A stretch of 64,000 nt of DNA, from the NCBI RefSeq assembly GCF_003545765.1, contig NZ_QXIO01000001.1, positions 372,001 to 436,000 on the forward strand. Direction: 5' to 3'. The position numbers and the translations under genes are program-made. The notes beneath the pieces are model-generated. The model was not told the origin of the DNA and did not search any database. It saw only the letters and a list, made by a program, of their open reading frames with translations. Below, in pieces: positions 27,102 to 38,472 of this stretch. Each line of letters opens with the position of its first letter. Position 1 is the stretch's first letter. The stretch is from Colwellia sp. RSH04. GTDB taxonomy: Bacteria > Pseudomonadota > Gammaproteobacteria > Enterobacterales > Alteromonadaceae.

Positions 27102-27497
27102 ATGAGAGTAATTACCTTTGGCACCTACGACATTTTTCATGTTGGCCATGTAAATATTATTGAAAGAGCTAAATTGCATGGCGATCACCTCATTGTTGGG
27201 GTTTCATCAGACAAATTGAATATTGCTAAAAAAGGCCGTCCTCCAGTTTATTCTGAAGATGACCGCCAACACATTATTCGTTCTTTAAGATGTGTTGACG
27301 ATGTGTTTTTAGAAGAGTCACTTGAACTAAAAGCAGAGTATATTAAATACTATAACGCTGATATCCTAGTGATGGGTGATGATTGGGAAGGTAAATTTGA
27401 TCATTTAAATGATATTTGCCAAGTGATTTATTTACCAAGAACGCCTTCGATCTCGACAACAGAAATTATTGAAGTTGTTAAGACTAAACGTACATAA
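27102..27497 (+). CDS. Glycerol-3-phosphate cytidylyltransferase-like enzyme (TagD family)
   Basis: 131 residues, close to the usual length of TagD. The nucleotidyltransferase signatures are FGTYDIFHVGHVNIIERAK (H-x-G-H) and RTPSISTTEI (the RTxGIST block, here with Pro-Ser). The family makes CDP-glycerol from CTP and glycerol 3-phosphate for teichoic-type polymers. Co-directional with a TagB/F-like gene 32 bases downstream, which supports CDP-glycerol as the product; CDP-ribitol or CDP-ethanolamine-type activity cannot be excluded. Confidence 0.85.
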   Translation: MRVITFGTYDIFHVGHVNIIERAKLHGDHLIVGVSSDKLNIAKKGRPPVYSEDDRQHIIRSLRCVDDVFLEESLELKAEYIKYYNADILVMGDDWEGKFDHLNDICQVIYLPRTPSISTTEIIEVVKTKRT

Positions 27498-27529
27498 GCT
27501 AACTAATCTTATATAGCGAATACCATCCT

Positions 27530-28573
27530 ATGAGTTCAAAACGTTATTTATTTTACATTGCCCATAATTACTCATTTGAGATATTACGCCCGTTGCAACA
27601 AGCTATTTTAGCTCAGGGCGACCAAGTAAAGTGGCTAGCCATTGGCAAAGAGGTAACGTTAAGTTTCTTTAAAGCTGACGAAGAGGTTTTACCTACCATT
27701 GATGATGCAAGAATGTATAACCCTGATGCAACTTTTGCCCCAGGAAATGAAATACCAAACTTCATTCCAGGTTATAAGGTTCAAGTTTTTCATGGTTTAG
27801 AGTGGAAAAAGAAAGGTCATTTTATTATACGTGACTTTTTTGATCTCTATTGCACTCACGGGCCTGCAACCACATCTCGATTCCAACAATTGGCAAATAA
27901 GCACGGTTATTTTGATGTTGTTGAAACTGGCTGGCCCAAGCTAGACTACTTATTTACAACCCAAGCAATGCCTCTTAAAAAAGAGCTAGCTAAGCAAGAG
28001 AAGAAAATAATATTATATGCTCCAACATTCTCTCCAGCATTAACTTCTGCTCCAGAATTATTCGATGAAATCAAGCGAATTAGCCAAGAAGAAAATCATC
28101 ACTGGTTAATTAAATTTCACCCTAAAATGGCTAAAGAGTGGTGTGATAAATACCAAACGTTAGTTTCAGAAAATGTTGAGATAATTAATAGCTCAAGCAT
28201 TAATGAATTATTACAAACTGCCGATATTATGTTGTCCGATACCTCTTCAGTTATTGGTGAATTCTCTTTATTGAACAAACCTACTGTTAGCTTAAATAAT
28301 AAAGAACCCGGTGATTACTTAATCAACATCCAAAAAGCAGAGGAGTTATCAAGTGCTTTAGCACTGGCTTTTCATCCTTCAGAAGAATTAAAAGCAGCAA
28401 TTAAAGTCTACGCTGACGACTTACACCCATATCATGACGGTAAAGCAGCTCAACGGATTTTAACGGCAACTGAATCATTAATTAATCAAGGTAGCCAAGC
28501 TAAAAAAAACAAACCTTTAAATTTATTTCGTAATCTTAAGCAACGTAAAAAGCTTAATTATTGGCGTCCCTAG
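27530..28573 (+). CDS. CDP-glycerol glycerophosphotransferase family protein (TagB/TagF-like)
   Basis: 347 residues. GT-B-like transferase domain of the TagF family: VQVFHGLEWKKKGHF (catalytic-type HG), LYAPTFSP, KFHPKM (H-P-K) and MLSDTSSVIGEF, the polyphosphate/CDP-glycerol-binding signature. It should transfer glycerol phosphate from CDP-glycerol to a sugar or growing chain on the cytosolic side of the inner membrane. It lacks the long C-terminal extension of poly-glycerolphosphate polymerases, so single-unit priming or decoration is as likely as polymerisation. It lies 352 bases before leuA. Confidence 0.82.
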   Translation: MSSKRYLFYIAHNYSFEILRPLQQAILAQGDQVKWLAIGKEVTLSFFKADEEVLPTIDDARMYNPDATFAPGNEIPNFIPGYKVQVFHGLEWKKKGHFIIRDFFDLYCTHGPATTSRFQQLANKHGYFDVVETGWPKLDYLFTTQAMPLKKELAKQEKKIILYAPTFSPALTSAPELFDEIKRISQEENHHWLIKFHPKMAKEWCDKYQTLVSENVEIINSSSINELLQTADIMLSDTSSVIGEFSLLNKPTVSLNNKEPGDYLINIQKAEELSSALALAFHPSEELKAAIKVYADDLHPYHDGKAAQRILTATESLINQGSQAKKNKPLNLFRNLKQRKKLNYWRP

Positions 28574-28638
28574 AATAGAAAATATCGACTCGAAATCATT
28601 GTTATAACCAAAGCTTCAATTTTTGTTATTTTTTTCAT

Positions 28639-28668
28639 TTGACATAGTTAGAGTAAATGCGTTATTAA
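28639..28668 (+). promoter_or_regulatory. Probable leu operon promoter
   Basis: Consensus -35 TTGACA (28639-28644) and a weaker -10 at 28662-28668 (TATTAA, 18-base spacer). The start of transcription would be about 55 bases before the leader peptide. Confidence 0.6.
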
Positions 28669-28728
28669 TATACACATAAAATGAATAAAGAAAAAAATTA
28701 TACAATTTTTAGTAACTAAGTAAGTAAC

Positions 28729-28806
28729 ATGACACCAACTATTAAGCACATTATTCTTAACCTCCTCCTCGCATTACCAATGCGCGGCTCGGTTAATCAT
28801 GCTTAA
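28729..28806 (+). CDS. leuL: leu operon leader peptide LeuL
   Basis: 25-codon frame read from an ATG to TAA. The peptide is rich in Leu, with Leu at positions 10, 12, 13, 14 and 16 (NLLLAL), and has Ile at 5, 8 and 9. It precedes an attenuator-type terminator and then leuA. Slow translation at the Leu codons when leucyl-tRNA is scarce should free the downstream sequence to form an antiterminator. The Ile residues suggest a contribution from isoleucine supply. Confidence 0.85.
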   Translation: MTPTIKHIILNLLLALPMRGSVNHA

Positions 28807-28842
28807 TTATTATACTTACTAAACAAAGCAGAATTTAATAAG

Positions 28843-28870
28843 AACCCGCGCTAACCTCCGCGGGTTTTTT
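28843..28870 (+). terminator. leu operon attenuator terminator
   Basis: Stem AACCCGCG / CGCGGGTT with an 8-base loop and a T run. The competing antiterminator can form between GCGCGG at 28782-28787, inside the leader peptide frame, and CCGCGC at 28846-28851. Confidence 0.88.
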
Positions 28871-28925
28871 ATGTCCGCACGATTAGCACAACAATAAAAA
28901 ATACATTGAAATAAAGGACAAAAAG

Positions 28926-30500
28926 ATGAGTGCAGCACAAGCAGGTAAAGATCAGGTCATTATTTTTGATACGACTTTAAGAGATGGCGAACAAGCGTTA
29001 AACGCCAGCCTTTCAGTACATGAAAAGTTACAAATAGCTCAAGCAATTGAACGTCTTGGTGTTGATGTAATGGAGGTCGGCTTTCCTGTTTCTTCCCCCG
29101 GTGACTTTGAATCGGTACAACAAATAGCACGTACCATTAAAAATGCTAGAGTATGTGGTTTAGCGCGTGCAATGGAAGGTGATATTGATGCTTGTGCACA
29201 AGCCTTAAAAGTTGCAGAACAATTCAGAATACATACCTTTATTTCAACCTCTGATGTTCATGTTCAGCAGAAATTACGTAAAGATTTTAGTGATGTAGAA
29301 GCCATGGCTATACATGCAGTAAAATACGCAAGAAAGTTCACTGACGATGTTGAGTTCTCTTGTGAAGATGCCGGTCGTACGCCAATCGATAACTTATGCC
29401 GAATGGTAGAAGGTGCTATTAAAGCAGGGGCAACAACGGTAAACATTCCAGATACAGTTGGTTATACTTTACCGTTTGAATTTCAAGGTATTATTACTGA
29501 CTTATTTAACCGTGTTCCTAATATAGATCAAGCCATCATTTCCGTGCATTGTCATAACGACTTAGGTTTAGCCGTCGCTAACTCAATGGCTGCAGTACAA
29601 GCAGGCGCACGTCAAATTGAATGTACCGTTAATGGTATTGGTGAACGTGCTGGTAACTGTTCATTAGAAGAAGTTGCCATGATAATGAAAACCCGTGAAG
29701 CTTTATTAGGGGTTAATACCAACATTAATCATCAAGAAATTGCCAGAACCTCAAAATTGGTTAGCACCATCTGTAATATGCCAGTGCAATTAAATAAAGC
29801 CATAGTTGGCGGCAATGCCTTTAGCCACTCTTCAGGTATTCACCAAGACGGCATGTTAAAAGCAAGCAACACTTATGAAATTATGACACCTGAAAGTGTC
29901 GGTATAGCGAAAACAAAACTGAACTTAACCTCACGCAGTGGGCGTCATGTTATTAAACATCGTATGGAAAGTTTAGGTTATCAAGAAAGCGACTATAACA
30001 TTGAACAGCTATACGCTAATTTCTTAGCACTAGCCGATAAAAAAGGCCAAGTGTTCGATGATGATTTAGAAGCGTTGCTGTTTAATATACAGCAGCAAGA
30101 TCAACAAGATCACTACCAATTAGCGCGATTAAATGTGCAATGTGGTGATGGTGAATTTGCAACAGCAAGCATCAAGTTATTAGCAGGCGAAGACAGTAAT
30201 ACCATACATTCTGCCACAGGTAATGGCCCTGTCGATGCTTTATATCAAGCAATTAAACAAGCGGTCGATGTTGAGTTTGAGGTTAGCGATTATAAAATTT
30301 CAAATAAAGGCTCAGGTGAAGATGGCTTAGGACAGGCTGATTTAGTCATCACTTGGCAAGGCAGAAACTTCCATGGTTATGGTTTAGCTACCGATGTTAT
30401 TGAAGCATCAGGTCAAGCACTTATCCATGCATTAAATAGTATTCATAGAGCAATCACAATTGCCGATATTAAGTCTGCTAGACAAGAGCAGCATGGTTAA
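28926..30500 (+). CDS. leuA: 2-isopropylmalate synthase LeuA
   Basis: 524 residues, full length for bacterial LeuA, the first committed step of leucine synthesis (2-ketoisovalerate plus acetyl-CoA). The N-terminal catalytic TIM barrel shows [10 protein letters not shown], the metal-binding SVHCHNDLG and the NGIGERAGN block. The C-terminal regulatory domain (about 390-515, leucine feedback) is present. A ribosome-binding site AAAGGAC precedes the ATG. First structural gene of leuABCD behind the leader and attenuator. Confidence 0.97.
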   Translation: MSAAQAGKDQVIIFDTTLRDGEQALNASLSVHEKLQIAQAIERLGVDVMEVGFPVSSPGDFESVQQIARTIKNARVCGLARAMEGDIDACAQALKVAEQFRIHTFISTSDVHVQQKLRKDFSDVEAMAIHAVKYARKFTDDVEFSCEDAGRTPIDNLCRMVEGAIKAGATTVNIPDTVGYTLPFEFQGIITDLFNRVPNIDQAIISVHCHNDLGLAVANSMAAVQAGARQIECTVNGIGERAGNCSLEEVAMIMKTREALLGVNTNINHQEIARTSKLVSTICNMPVQLNKAIVGGNAFSHSSGIHQDGMLKASNTYEIMTPESVGIAKTKLNLTSRSGRHVIKHRMESLGYQESDYNIEQLYANFLALADKKGQVFDDDLEALLFNIQQQDQQDHYQLARLNVQCGDGEFATASIKLLAGEDSNTIHSATGNGPVDALYQAIKQAVDVEFEVSDYKISNKGSGEDGLGQADLVITWQGRNFHGYGLATDVIEASGQALIHALNSIHRAITIADIKSARQEQHG

Positions 30501-30555
30501 TGAGGCATAGTTTAAAGATAAGATGCCCACAAAAATTTAAAAAATAAAAGGTTAG

Positions 30556-31686
<1,131 letters not shown>

Positions 31687-31688
31687 TC

Positions 31689-33104
31689 ATGGCAAATGGC
31701 TTAACAATGTATGAAAAATTATGGCAAAACCATTTAGTTGAAGATAAAGCAGGTGAAACACCACTGCTTTATGTCGATAGACATTTAATTCATGAAGTAA
31801 CGTCTCCACAAGCTTTTGCCAACTTGCGCTTTCAAAACCGCCCTGTAAGGCACCCAGAACGTACTATTGCAACAATGGATCACAATATTTCAACGCGCTC
31901 TATTGAAATAAATGCCGCAGGTGAAGGCGCAGCAAACCAATTACGTGCGTTAGAAAAGAACTGTAAAGAGTTCGGTATTAAACTTTTTGGCATGGGTCAT
32001 AAAAACCAAGGTATTGTTCATGTAATGGGGCCTGAGCTTGGCTTAACATTACCCGGTACTATCATTGTTTGTGGTGACTCACATACTGCAACACATGGTG
32101 CATTTGGCGCATTAGCCTTTGGTATTGGCACCTCAGAAGTAGAGCATGTTTTTGCAACCCAAACTCTACGTCAAAACAAAGCTAAGACCATGAAAATTGA
32201 AGTAAAAGGTCAAGTCGGTGCAGGCATTAGCGCTAAAGATATCGTTTTAGCCATTATTGGCAAAACTGGCAGCGCTGGTGCTACTGGCTATGTAGTTGAG
32301 TATTGTGGTGAAGCGATTGAAGCTTTGAGCATGGAAGAGCGCATGACCGTGTGTAACATGAGTATTGAATTTGGTGCTAAAGCGGGCTTAATTGCGCCTG
32401 ATAAAACCACGTTTGATTATGTAGAAGGCAAAGAATACGCGCCAAAAGGTGAAGTATTTGCACAAGCGGTTGCAGATTGGAAACAATTAAAATCTGATGA
32501 CGATGCAGTATTTGATTCTGTCATTACCCTTGAAGCGAAAGATATTAAAGCACAAGTCACTTGGGGAACCACACCAGGTCAAGTGATCAGTATTGATGGT
32601 GTAGTACCTGCTCCTGAAGATTTTTCTGACCCCATTGAAAAAGAATCTTGTGTTAATGCCCTTAAATATATGGATTTAACTGCTGGCACTAAAATCACTG
32701 ATATATCAGTAAACAAAGTGTTTATTGGTTCATGTACTAACTCTCGTATTGAAGATTTACGCGCAGCAGCTAATGTGGTAGAAAAATTTGTCGCAAAAGG
32801 CCATCAAGTAGTGAGCACCGTAGATGCCATCATAGTACCGGGCTCATACCGAGTAAAAGAACAAGCAGAAGACGAAGGCTTAGATCAAATATTTATGGAC
32901 GCTGGTTTTGAATGGCGTTTACCTGGTTGTTCTATGTGTTTAGGTATGAACGACGATGTGCTGGGTGAAGGTGATCGCTGTGCATCAACTAGCAACCGTA
33001 ACTTTGAAGGCCGTCAGGGTCGTGGCAGTCGCACGCATTTAGTTAGCCCTGAAATGGCAGCTGCTGCTGCATTAACAGGTCACTTCGTTGATTTAAACGC
33101 ATAA
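31689..33104 (+). CDS. leuC: 3-isopropylmalate dehydratase large subunit LeuC
   Basis: 471 residues. Aconitase-family iron-sulfur enzyme, large subunit. The cluster cysteines are in [11 protein letters not shown] and [10 protein letters not shown]; the [14 protein letters not shown] block is the substrate site. The frame is open 20 codons further up inside leuB, but the ATG at 31689 follows an AGGAGG sequence and gives the normal [12 protein letters not shown] start. Confidence 0.97.
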   Translation: MANGLTMYEKLWQNHLVEDKAGETPLLYVDRHLIHEVTSPQAFANLRFQNRPVRHPERTIATMDHNISTRSIEINAAGEGAANQLRALEKNCKEFGIKLFGMGHKNQGIVHVMGPELGLTLPGTIIVCGDSHTATHGAFGALAFGIGTSEVEHVFATQTLRQNKAKTMKIEVKGQVGAGISAKDIVLAIIGKTGSAGATGYVVEYCGEAIEALSMEERMTVCNMSIEFGAKAGLIAPDKTTFDYVEGKEYAPKGEVFAQAVADWKQLKSDDDAVFDSVITLEAKDIKAQVTWGTTPGQVISIDGVVPAPEDFSDPIEKESCVNALKYMDLTAGTKITDISVNKVFIGSCTNSRIEDLRAAANVVEKFVAKGHQVVSTVDAIIVPGSYRVKEQAEDEGLDQIFMDAGFEWRLPGCSMCLGMNDDVLGEGDRCASTSNRNFEGRQGRGSRTHLVSPEMAAAAALTGHFVDLNA

Positions 33105-33124
33105 GCAATAGGTAGAGAATAACA

Positions 33125-33721
33125 ATGGAAAAATTTAACAAACATACAGGTTTAGTTGCACCATTAGATATTGCTAATGTCGATACTGACCAAATCATTC
33201 CCAAACAGTTTTTACAAAAAACTGAACGTGTTGGCTTTGGTGTGCATCTATTTCACGACAGTCGCTATTTAGACAGCGCAGGCAAAAAGCCAAATCCAGA
33301 GTTTGTATTGAACAAACCTCAATACCAAGGCGCTAGTATTTTACTTGCTAGAGAAAACTTTGGCTGCGGCTCTAGCCGTGAGCATGCCCCTTGGGCACTA
33401 GAAGAGTTTGGCTTTAAAGTAATTATTGCACCAAGTTTTGCTGACATATTCTATGGTAACTGTATTAACATTGGTTTATTACCGATTAAATTATCTGAAA
33501 ATGAAATAGAGCAGTTATTTCAAAAATCAGCGCAAGGCGATTTAACATTAGACATTGATTTACCTAATAATACGGTAAGCTGTGGTGAATTAAGCTTTAG
33601 TTTCAGTTTAAGTAAATTCCAACAATACAGCCTTGAAGAAGGTGTTGATAGTGTGGGCTGGACATTAAACAAGCTTGATATTATTGAAGCCTTTGAAGCT
33701 AAAATGCCTGCTTGGCAGTAA
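33125..33721 (+). CDS. leuD: 3-isopropylmalate dehydratase small subunit LeuD
   Basis: 198 residues, full length. Swivelling domain of the isomerase with [13 protein letters not shown] near the N-terminus and the signature [14 protein letters not shown]. It pairs with LeuC, encoded 20 bases upstream. Last gene of leuABCD, followed by a bidirectional terminator. Confidence 0.97.
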   Translation: MEKFNKHTGLVAPLDIANVDTDQIIPKQFLQKTERVGFGVHLFHDSRYLDSAGKKPNPEFVLNKPQYQGASILLARENFGCGSSREHAPWALEEFGFKVIIAPSFADIFYGNCINIGLLPIKLSENEIEQLFQKSAQGDLTLDIDLPNNTVSCGELSFSFSLSKFQQYSLEEGVDSVGWTLNKLDIIEAFEAKMPAWQ

Positions 33722-33754
33722 TTAATCATAAAAATGACTAATTAAGTATAAAAG

Positions 33755-33784
33755 GCCGTTACACATTAAGTTGTAACGGCTTTT
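33755..33784. terminator. Bidirectional terminator between leuD and the GspA-GspB gene
   Basis: 9-bp stem GCCGTTACA / TGTAACGGC with an 8-base loop, preceded by A and followed by T on both strands. Confidence 0.85.
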
Positions 33785-33792
33785 CTTTATCA

Positions 33793-35427
33793 CTACCAGT
33801 TAGTTAATGCTGGCAAACTAAACGTCTTGCCACGGTAAGTCAAAATCACTTTTTGTGGCAAAATGGCTTTAACACGCAGATCATCAGTGATCATATCACC
33901 CTCATAACGATCCCTACCATTTACCGTTACCCAACCTTCACCGTTTGAAGCATATATATGTTGTTCAAAATTCAAACGTGGCACGCCATTCTGTACCCAG
34001 TTAGGCATTTTAGTTAGCGGCTCTACATCAGCATTATTTAAAGTGTTTAATGACTCGCTTTTGTTTAGCTCACCTTCGGTTTCATTTATGGCTTCTTTGA
34101 ATAAAGCAAGCAGTTCGGGTGAAACACCGTCAATATCATCAAGCTCGTTAGCTGTTGCAGCAAAATCAACAGGCTCTGATGTTTTCTTTTCACCGCCAAT
34201 GACAAATTGTTCCGCTTGTTGTGAGGTGTTTGCTGTTTCTTGACTTAAAGAATGGTTTACCTTTTCAGTATCAGGCATTAAGTCATCGGGTGACTCTTCA
34301 TGTTCAACTGCTGCTTGCTCTAATATTTGCTCTGTTTCTTGCCCCGATGAAAGCTCTACTTCACTAGCTTTTAAGGTAACAGTTTTTTCGAGCTCTGGCA
34401 CAGCAACGTCTTTAATTTCATCAGATTGAGTAGTTACATTGCTTATATTAACCGCTGCTTTTGTTTCACCTGTGGTACTCGCCACGGTATTATTTACAAT
34501 AGACTGTTGTTGATTATAATTTCCCCACCAAAAGCCAGCAACTAACACCGCAAACAAAGCCGCTGATGCTGCCGTAGCCTTAAGCCATAAAGATTTACTT
34601 TGGTGAGATTGTTGATGAAACTCATCACCTAACGCTTGCTGCGCAGCTTCAACAATTGTTTTCTTACTAACTAAGCTCTCATTTTTATTGTATGCCAGCA
34701 TCAGTGCTTGATGACACAACAAGTTAATTATCCTTGGAATCCCCAAAGAAAATTGATGGATTTTAGTTATTGCGCTATCACTAAAAAGTGAACGATGACA
34801 CTGCGCAACCGATAACCGATGATTTATATATTGTTTTAATTCTTGTTTTGTTAACGGTAGCAAATGATAACGTGCAGTTAACCGTTGCGCTAATTGCCTT
34901 AAATCTCGACGTTGTAATAACTGTTGCAGTTCAGGCTGACCAATTAAAATTACTTGTAATAGCTTCTTAGTATTTGTTTCTAAATTCGTTAATAACCTGA
35001 GTTGCTCTAATACTTCGGGGTCTAAATGCTGTGCTTCATCAATAATTAATAAGGTATTAATCTCTTGTTCGTGATTACTCAATAATTTTTCAGAAATTTT
35101 ATCCGTGAGTGTTTTAACCGTTGCACCTGTTTTACGATATTTAATCTTCAATTGATCGCAAATGGTTGCTAACAGTTCTTGGCTAGATAATGTTGGGTTT
35201 AAAATAAACGCCACTTGCGTATTTTCTGGTAACTGTTCCATTAAACAACGGCTTACCGTGGTCTTACCCGTACCAACTTCTCCAGTTAATAAAGCAAAGC
35301 CGCCTGTTTCAGCTAAACCATAGGTAAGGTGTCCTAATGCTTCACGATGTCTTTCGCTCATGAACAAATATTTAGGATCAGGTGAGATAGAAAAAGGTAA
35401 TTCGCTTAACGCGAAGAAATTACGATA
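33793..35427 (-). CDS. Fused GspA (ExeA-type AAA ATPase) and GspB domain protein
   Basis: About 544 residues. The N-terminal part is an ExeA/GspA AAA+ ATPase: YRNFFALSELPFSISPDP, Walker A TGEVGTGKTT, Walker B LLIIDEAQHL. A membrane helix follows (AASAALFAVLVAGFWW, about residue 295), then a long acidic periplasmic linker. The C-terminal domain of about 65 residues (PRLNFEQHIYASNGEGWVTV to the end) looks like GspB/T2SSB. In Aeromonas, ExeA and ExeB are separate and help the type II secretin through peptidoglycan. Here they appear as one chain, without the peptidoglycan-binding domain usual at the ExeA end. ATG 35427 is preferred over 35445. Confidence 0.82.
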   Translation of the reverse strand, partial: YRNFFALSELPFSISPDPKYLFMSERHREALGHLTYGLAETGGFALLTGEVGTGKTTVSRCLMEQLPENTQVAFILNPTLSSQELLATICDQLKIKYRKTGATVKTLTDKISEKLLSNHEQEINTLLIIDEAQHLDPEVLEQLRLLTNLETNTKKLLQVILIGQPELQQLLQRRDLRQLAQRLTARYHLLPLTKQELKQYINHRLSVAQCHRSLFSDSAITKIHQFSLGIPRIINLLCHQALMLAYNKNESLVSKKTIVEAAQQALGDEFHQQSHQSKSLWLKATAASAALFAVLVAGFWWGNYNQQQSIVNNTVASTTGETKAAVNISNVTTQSDEIKDVAVPELEKTVTLKASEVELSSGQETEQILEQAAVEHEESPDDLMPDTEKVNHSLSQETANTSQQAEQFVIGGEKKTSEPVDFAATANELDDIDGVSPELLALFKEAINETEGELNKSESLNTLNNADVEPLTKMPNWVQNGVPRLNFEQHIYASNGEGWVTVNGRDRYEGDMITDDLRVKAILPQKVILTYRGKTFSLPALTNW

Positions 35428-35554
35428 CATAACCAAAACTAGCAAAAATATTTCAATGGATAGAAATTACCTTGTTGTTAGTAAGATGTCTAATGAATTG
35501 TCTGCTGTGAATATGATAAACTGAAATACAAGCAGTACTAAAAGAGGTGAACTT

Positions 35555-36889
35555 TTGTTAACAGCCGACTCGAATAACCCAAATAGTGAAAATTCACAAC
35601 ACCGTCATTTATTAAACACTTATTTAGTAGGTGGCGCTGTGCGTGATAAATTATTAAATAGGCCTGTTAAAGATAAAGATCACTTAGTTGTCGGTGCCAC
35701 AGTAGAGCAAATGCTTGCTTTAGGCTTTCAACAAGTCGGTAAAGACTTTCCTGTGTTTTTACACCCCAAAACAACAGAAGAATATGCTTTAGCGCGTACT
35801 GAACGTAAACAAGGTCATGGTTATACAGGATTTACATGCTACGCTGCACCTGATGTTACCATTGAAGAAGATTTGATCAGACGCGATTTAACCGTAAATG
35901 CAATGGCTATGGATGACAAAGGCCATATTATCGATCCTTATCATGGGCAACAAGATCTTGAAAACCGAATACTGCGCCATGTCAGTGATGCTTTTGTTGA
36001 AGACCCTCTTCGTGTCTTAAGAGTGGCTCGCTTTGCTGCGAGATATCACCAATACGGCTTTACTATTGCCGATGAAACATTAGCCTTAATGAGTCAGATT
36101 AGCCTCAGTGGTGAGTTGAGTACGCTAAGTGCAGAACGCATATGGCAAGAAATGCAGCGTAGTTTAGCTGAAGATAACCCAGAAGTTTTCTTTGAGACGT
36201 TATTAAAGTGTCATGCATTAAAAGCCCTTTGGCCTGAGCTGCATAGCTTATGGGGCGTACCTAACCCTGAAAAATGGCACCCTGAAATATGCAGTGGCGT
36301 ACATACTATGATGGTGCTTCAGCAAGCAGTACGTTTAACCAATGAATCAGATAACACTTCTATTAAACAAAACTCAACTATCATTCGTTTTGCAGCACTT
36401 TGTCACGACTTAGGTAAAGGGTTAACACCAGGTAATAAGTGGCCAAGTCATCATGGTCATGAAAAAGCGGGTCTACCGCTGGTCGAAAAGATTTGTCAGC
36501 AACTAAAAATACCTAATCAGTACAAACAACTTGCCTTGAAAGTCTGCGAATATCATTTGCATAGCCACAAAGCCTTTGAATTAAAAGCCTCTACCATACT
36601 AAAAATGCTTAACCATCTTGATGCGTGGCGTAAACCTGAGGAATTCGATGCGTTTATTATGACCTGTAAAGCTGACTTTTTAGGTAGATTACATTTTGAA
36701 AACCGCCCTTACCCACAAGAGCAGTTTTTATTAGCAGTGATGCGAGCAGCATCAGCTGTTAACGCGAAAGAGTTTGTTGAGCAAGGGTTAAAAGGTATTG
36801 AAATTAAAAGTGCTATTGCTAAAGCAAGGCTCATTGCAATTGAAAATGTTCAACGTAGTTTTTATCAAATGGCTACCGACATAGGTTAA
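35555..36889 (+). CDS. cca: CCA-adding tRNA nucleotidyltransferase
   Basis: 444 residues with HD domain. TTG start at 35555 behind an excellent AAAGAGGTGA ribosome-binding site. Seen: [12 protein letters not shown] nucleotidyltransferase entry, [17 protein letters not shown] (RRDxTVNA), [15 protein letters not shown], and an HD phosphohydrolase motif in CHDLGKG. The N-terminus is about 20 residues longer than E. coli Cca, which begins directly at the YLVGGAVRD block. The enzyme builds or repairs the 3' CCA of tRNAs. Confidence 0.94.
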   Translation: MLTADSNNPNSENSQHRHLLNTYLVGGAVRDKLLNRPVKDKDHLVVGATVEQMLALGFQQVGKDFPVFLHPKTTEEYALARTERKQGHGYTGFTCYAAPDVTIEEDLIRRDLTVNAMAMDDKGHIIDPYHGQQDLENRILRHVSDAFVEDPLRVLRVARFAARYHQYGFTIADETLALMSQISLSGELSTLSAERIWQEMQRSLAEDNPEVFFETLLKCHALKALWPELHSLWGVPNPEKWHPEICSGVHTMMVLQQAVRLTNESDNTSIKQNSTIIRFAALCHDLGKGLTPGNKWPSHHGHEKAGLPLVEKICQQLKIPNQYKQLALKVCEYHLHSHKAFELKASTILKMLNHLDAWRKPEEFDAFIMTCKADFLGRLHFENRPYPQEQFLLAVMRAASAVNAKEFVEQGLKGIEIKSAIAKARLIAIENVQRSFYQMATDIG

Positions 36890-37007
36890 GGTTAAGATTA
36901 AACAAAAAGCTAAGTAGCAATTTATTGCGTTTAGTTTACAAACAACAACATCCTTTTTCATGACTCTAGTTACACTATAACCAGAGTTAGAAACCGAGGA
37001 TACAACA

Positions 37008-37529
37008 ATGACCATTCCAACAATTACTTCAACCAGCAGTAGTCAATATTACCCTAGCGATAACCGCGAACATCAGTTTTTGACTAAGATGCATCATTCT
37101 GAAAATACGGTCAACGGTAATCATTTATCCCCTGAACAAAAAAATAACGGAGAAGAAGTTTTCACTGATAAACATGTTGAACTCGTTGAAAACATAAAAT
37201 CAAACTACCAAGTTGCAAAAGATATTACCTTAACTCAAGCTTATTATGAACAGCAGCAAAAGCTATTAGATATCTATTTGCAATCAAGTCAAGAAGACGC
37301 TCAACACTCTGAAAAGTTTAATGCTGTAGGTACACTAACCGATATGTATTCGTTAATGTTAGATTTACATAAGCGAATAACAGATCCTAGTGATGACATG
37401 CCTTCTATTGGCCAGCCTATGCCATATAATTCCTCTGATAATTTTCTTCATGAAAAACAAAATCAGCTTGATTTATATAACCAAACATCACGTCAATCAA
37501 AAGAAAGCTATTTGCACTTAAGTGCTTAA
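37008..37529 (+). CDS. Hypothetical protein, Gln/Asn-rich
   Basis: 173 residues, not recognised. Polar, rich in Gln, Asn, Ser and His, without signal peptide or membrane segment. Residues about 50-125 could form helices (VELVENIKSNYQVAKD, LTDMYSLMLDLHKRI). The start has GAGGA upstream. An imperfect inverted repeat ACTCTAGTTA / TAACCAGAGT (36963-36987) lies before it and could be an operator. It overlaps the next minus-strand frame by four bases at the 3' end. Confidence 0.6.
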   Translation: MTIPTITSTSSSQYYPSDNREHQFLTKMHHSENTVNGNHLSPEQKNNGEEVFTDKHVELVENIKSNYQVAKDITLTQAYYEQQQKLLDIYLQSSQEDAQHSEKFNAVGTLTDMYSLMLDLHKRITDPSDDMPSIGQPMPYNSSDNFLHEKQNQLDLYNQTSRQSKESYLHLSA

Positions 37530-37738
37530 TGAGTTTTCGTATGTATAAAATGATAGTGTTGCTTTAATGATTTTATAATTCTTAGTTCAACTTGTAAGCA
37601 TTGAGGCAACCAAATCCATAATGTTAATGCGATGATGTAAGCTGTATTCGCATCCCAAAAGAGTCCAATTAAACTAACTACGTATATTACTGCGCGATTC
37701 AAATACAATAAATAACAGCGCTGTCTTGATGTTGTCAT
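37526..37738 (-). CDS. Possible small inner membrane protein
   Basis: 70 residues, not recognised. Two hydrophobic helices (AVIYVVSLIGLFWDA and YIIALTLWIWLPQCL) between a basic N-terminus and a basic His-rich tail, consistent with a small inner membrane protein. It is the only plausible coding use of this gap. It is convergent with the hypothetical gene before it, overlapping by four bases. A real gene is plausible but not proven. Confidence 0.45.
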   Translation of the reverse strand: MTTSRQRCYLLYLNRAVIYVVSLIGLFWDANTAYIIALTLWIWLPQCLQVELRIIKSLKQHYHFIHTKTH

Positions 37739-37840
37739 AACAATTACCCTTACTGCACTTATTTAGCAGCAATTTGATACTTGTTAATACAAAAGCATAA
37801 ATTGAGCCAAAATAATTTAATCAGCCTAAACAGGTAACTA

Positions 37841-38449
37841 TCACTTTACGATCGTTCTAAAGGTTAAGTTTATCCGAGGATCCGTCACTTTTTTGCTCGG
37901 TGGTAATCGGTGCAGCCAATGCTGCTGTGTTGTTCCTTTCATCACTAACAAACTGCCATGCTTTAGCATTAGCGCAACCACCTGCTTACTCTCTTTATGC
38001 TTAAAGGCAAATTTTCGTTCTGCGCCTAACGTCAAAGACGCAATAGCACCTTCCTTTTTGAGATCTTTTTCACCATCACTATGCCAAGCCATGCCTTCTT
38101 CACCACTATGGTAAAGGTTTGCTAGGCATGAGTTGTAACGTTCACCCGTTTTTTCTTCGACTAATCCTTTAAGCATTAACAATTGCTTAGTCCAAGGTTC
38201 AGCCTGCTTCGTTATTTGTGAATAAGTATATTGGAAAGGAAAATCTCCAAACCAAGCCACTTTGCGTTTGGTTGAAATAAGTTTTCCCATGATAACCGCT
38301 TGATCATGTTGCCAAGGCAAGCTATTGAATAGCTGTTCAAATGATTTTTCAGCCTCTAAATAATCCATTACCTCACCATAATAATGCACGATCCCGTCAC
38401 GGGGTAATATATTGAGTGGTGTGATTAGTTCTTGTGAAAACAAATCCAT
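37841..38449 (-). CDS. alkB: Alpha-ketoglutarate-dependent dioxygenase AlkB
   Basis: About 202 residues of the AlkB Fe(II)/2-oxoglutarate dioxygenase family, repairing alkylated bases. Iron ligands H-x-D in MAWHSDGEK and the later His in QQHWLHRLP; the 2-oxoglutarate-binding Arg in RINLTFRTI. NSCLANLYHSGEEG is the substrate strand. It resembles the ALKBH2-like bacterial branch more than E. coli AlkB. A TTG at 38482 would add 11 residues but lies in a repeat-like sequence, so the ATG at 38449 is preferred. Confidence 0.9.
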   Translation of the reverse strand: MDLFSQELITPLNILPRDGIVHYYGEVMDYLEAEKSFEQLFNSLPWQHDQAVIMGKLISTKRKVAWFGDFPFQYTYSQITKQAEPWTKQLLMLKGLVEEKTGERYNSCLANLYHSGEEGMAWHSDGEKDLKKEGAIASLTLGAERKFAFKHKESKQVVALMLKHGSLLVMKGTTQQHWLHRLPPSKKVTDPRINLTFRTIVK

Positions 38450-38472
38450 TATTGAGTGCCATATACTGCTTA

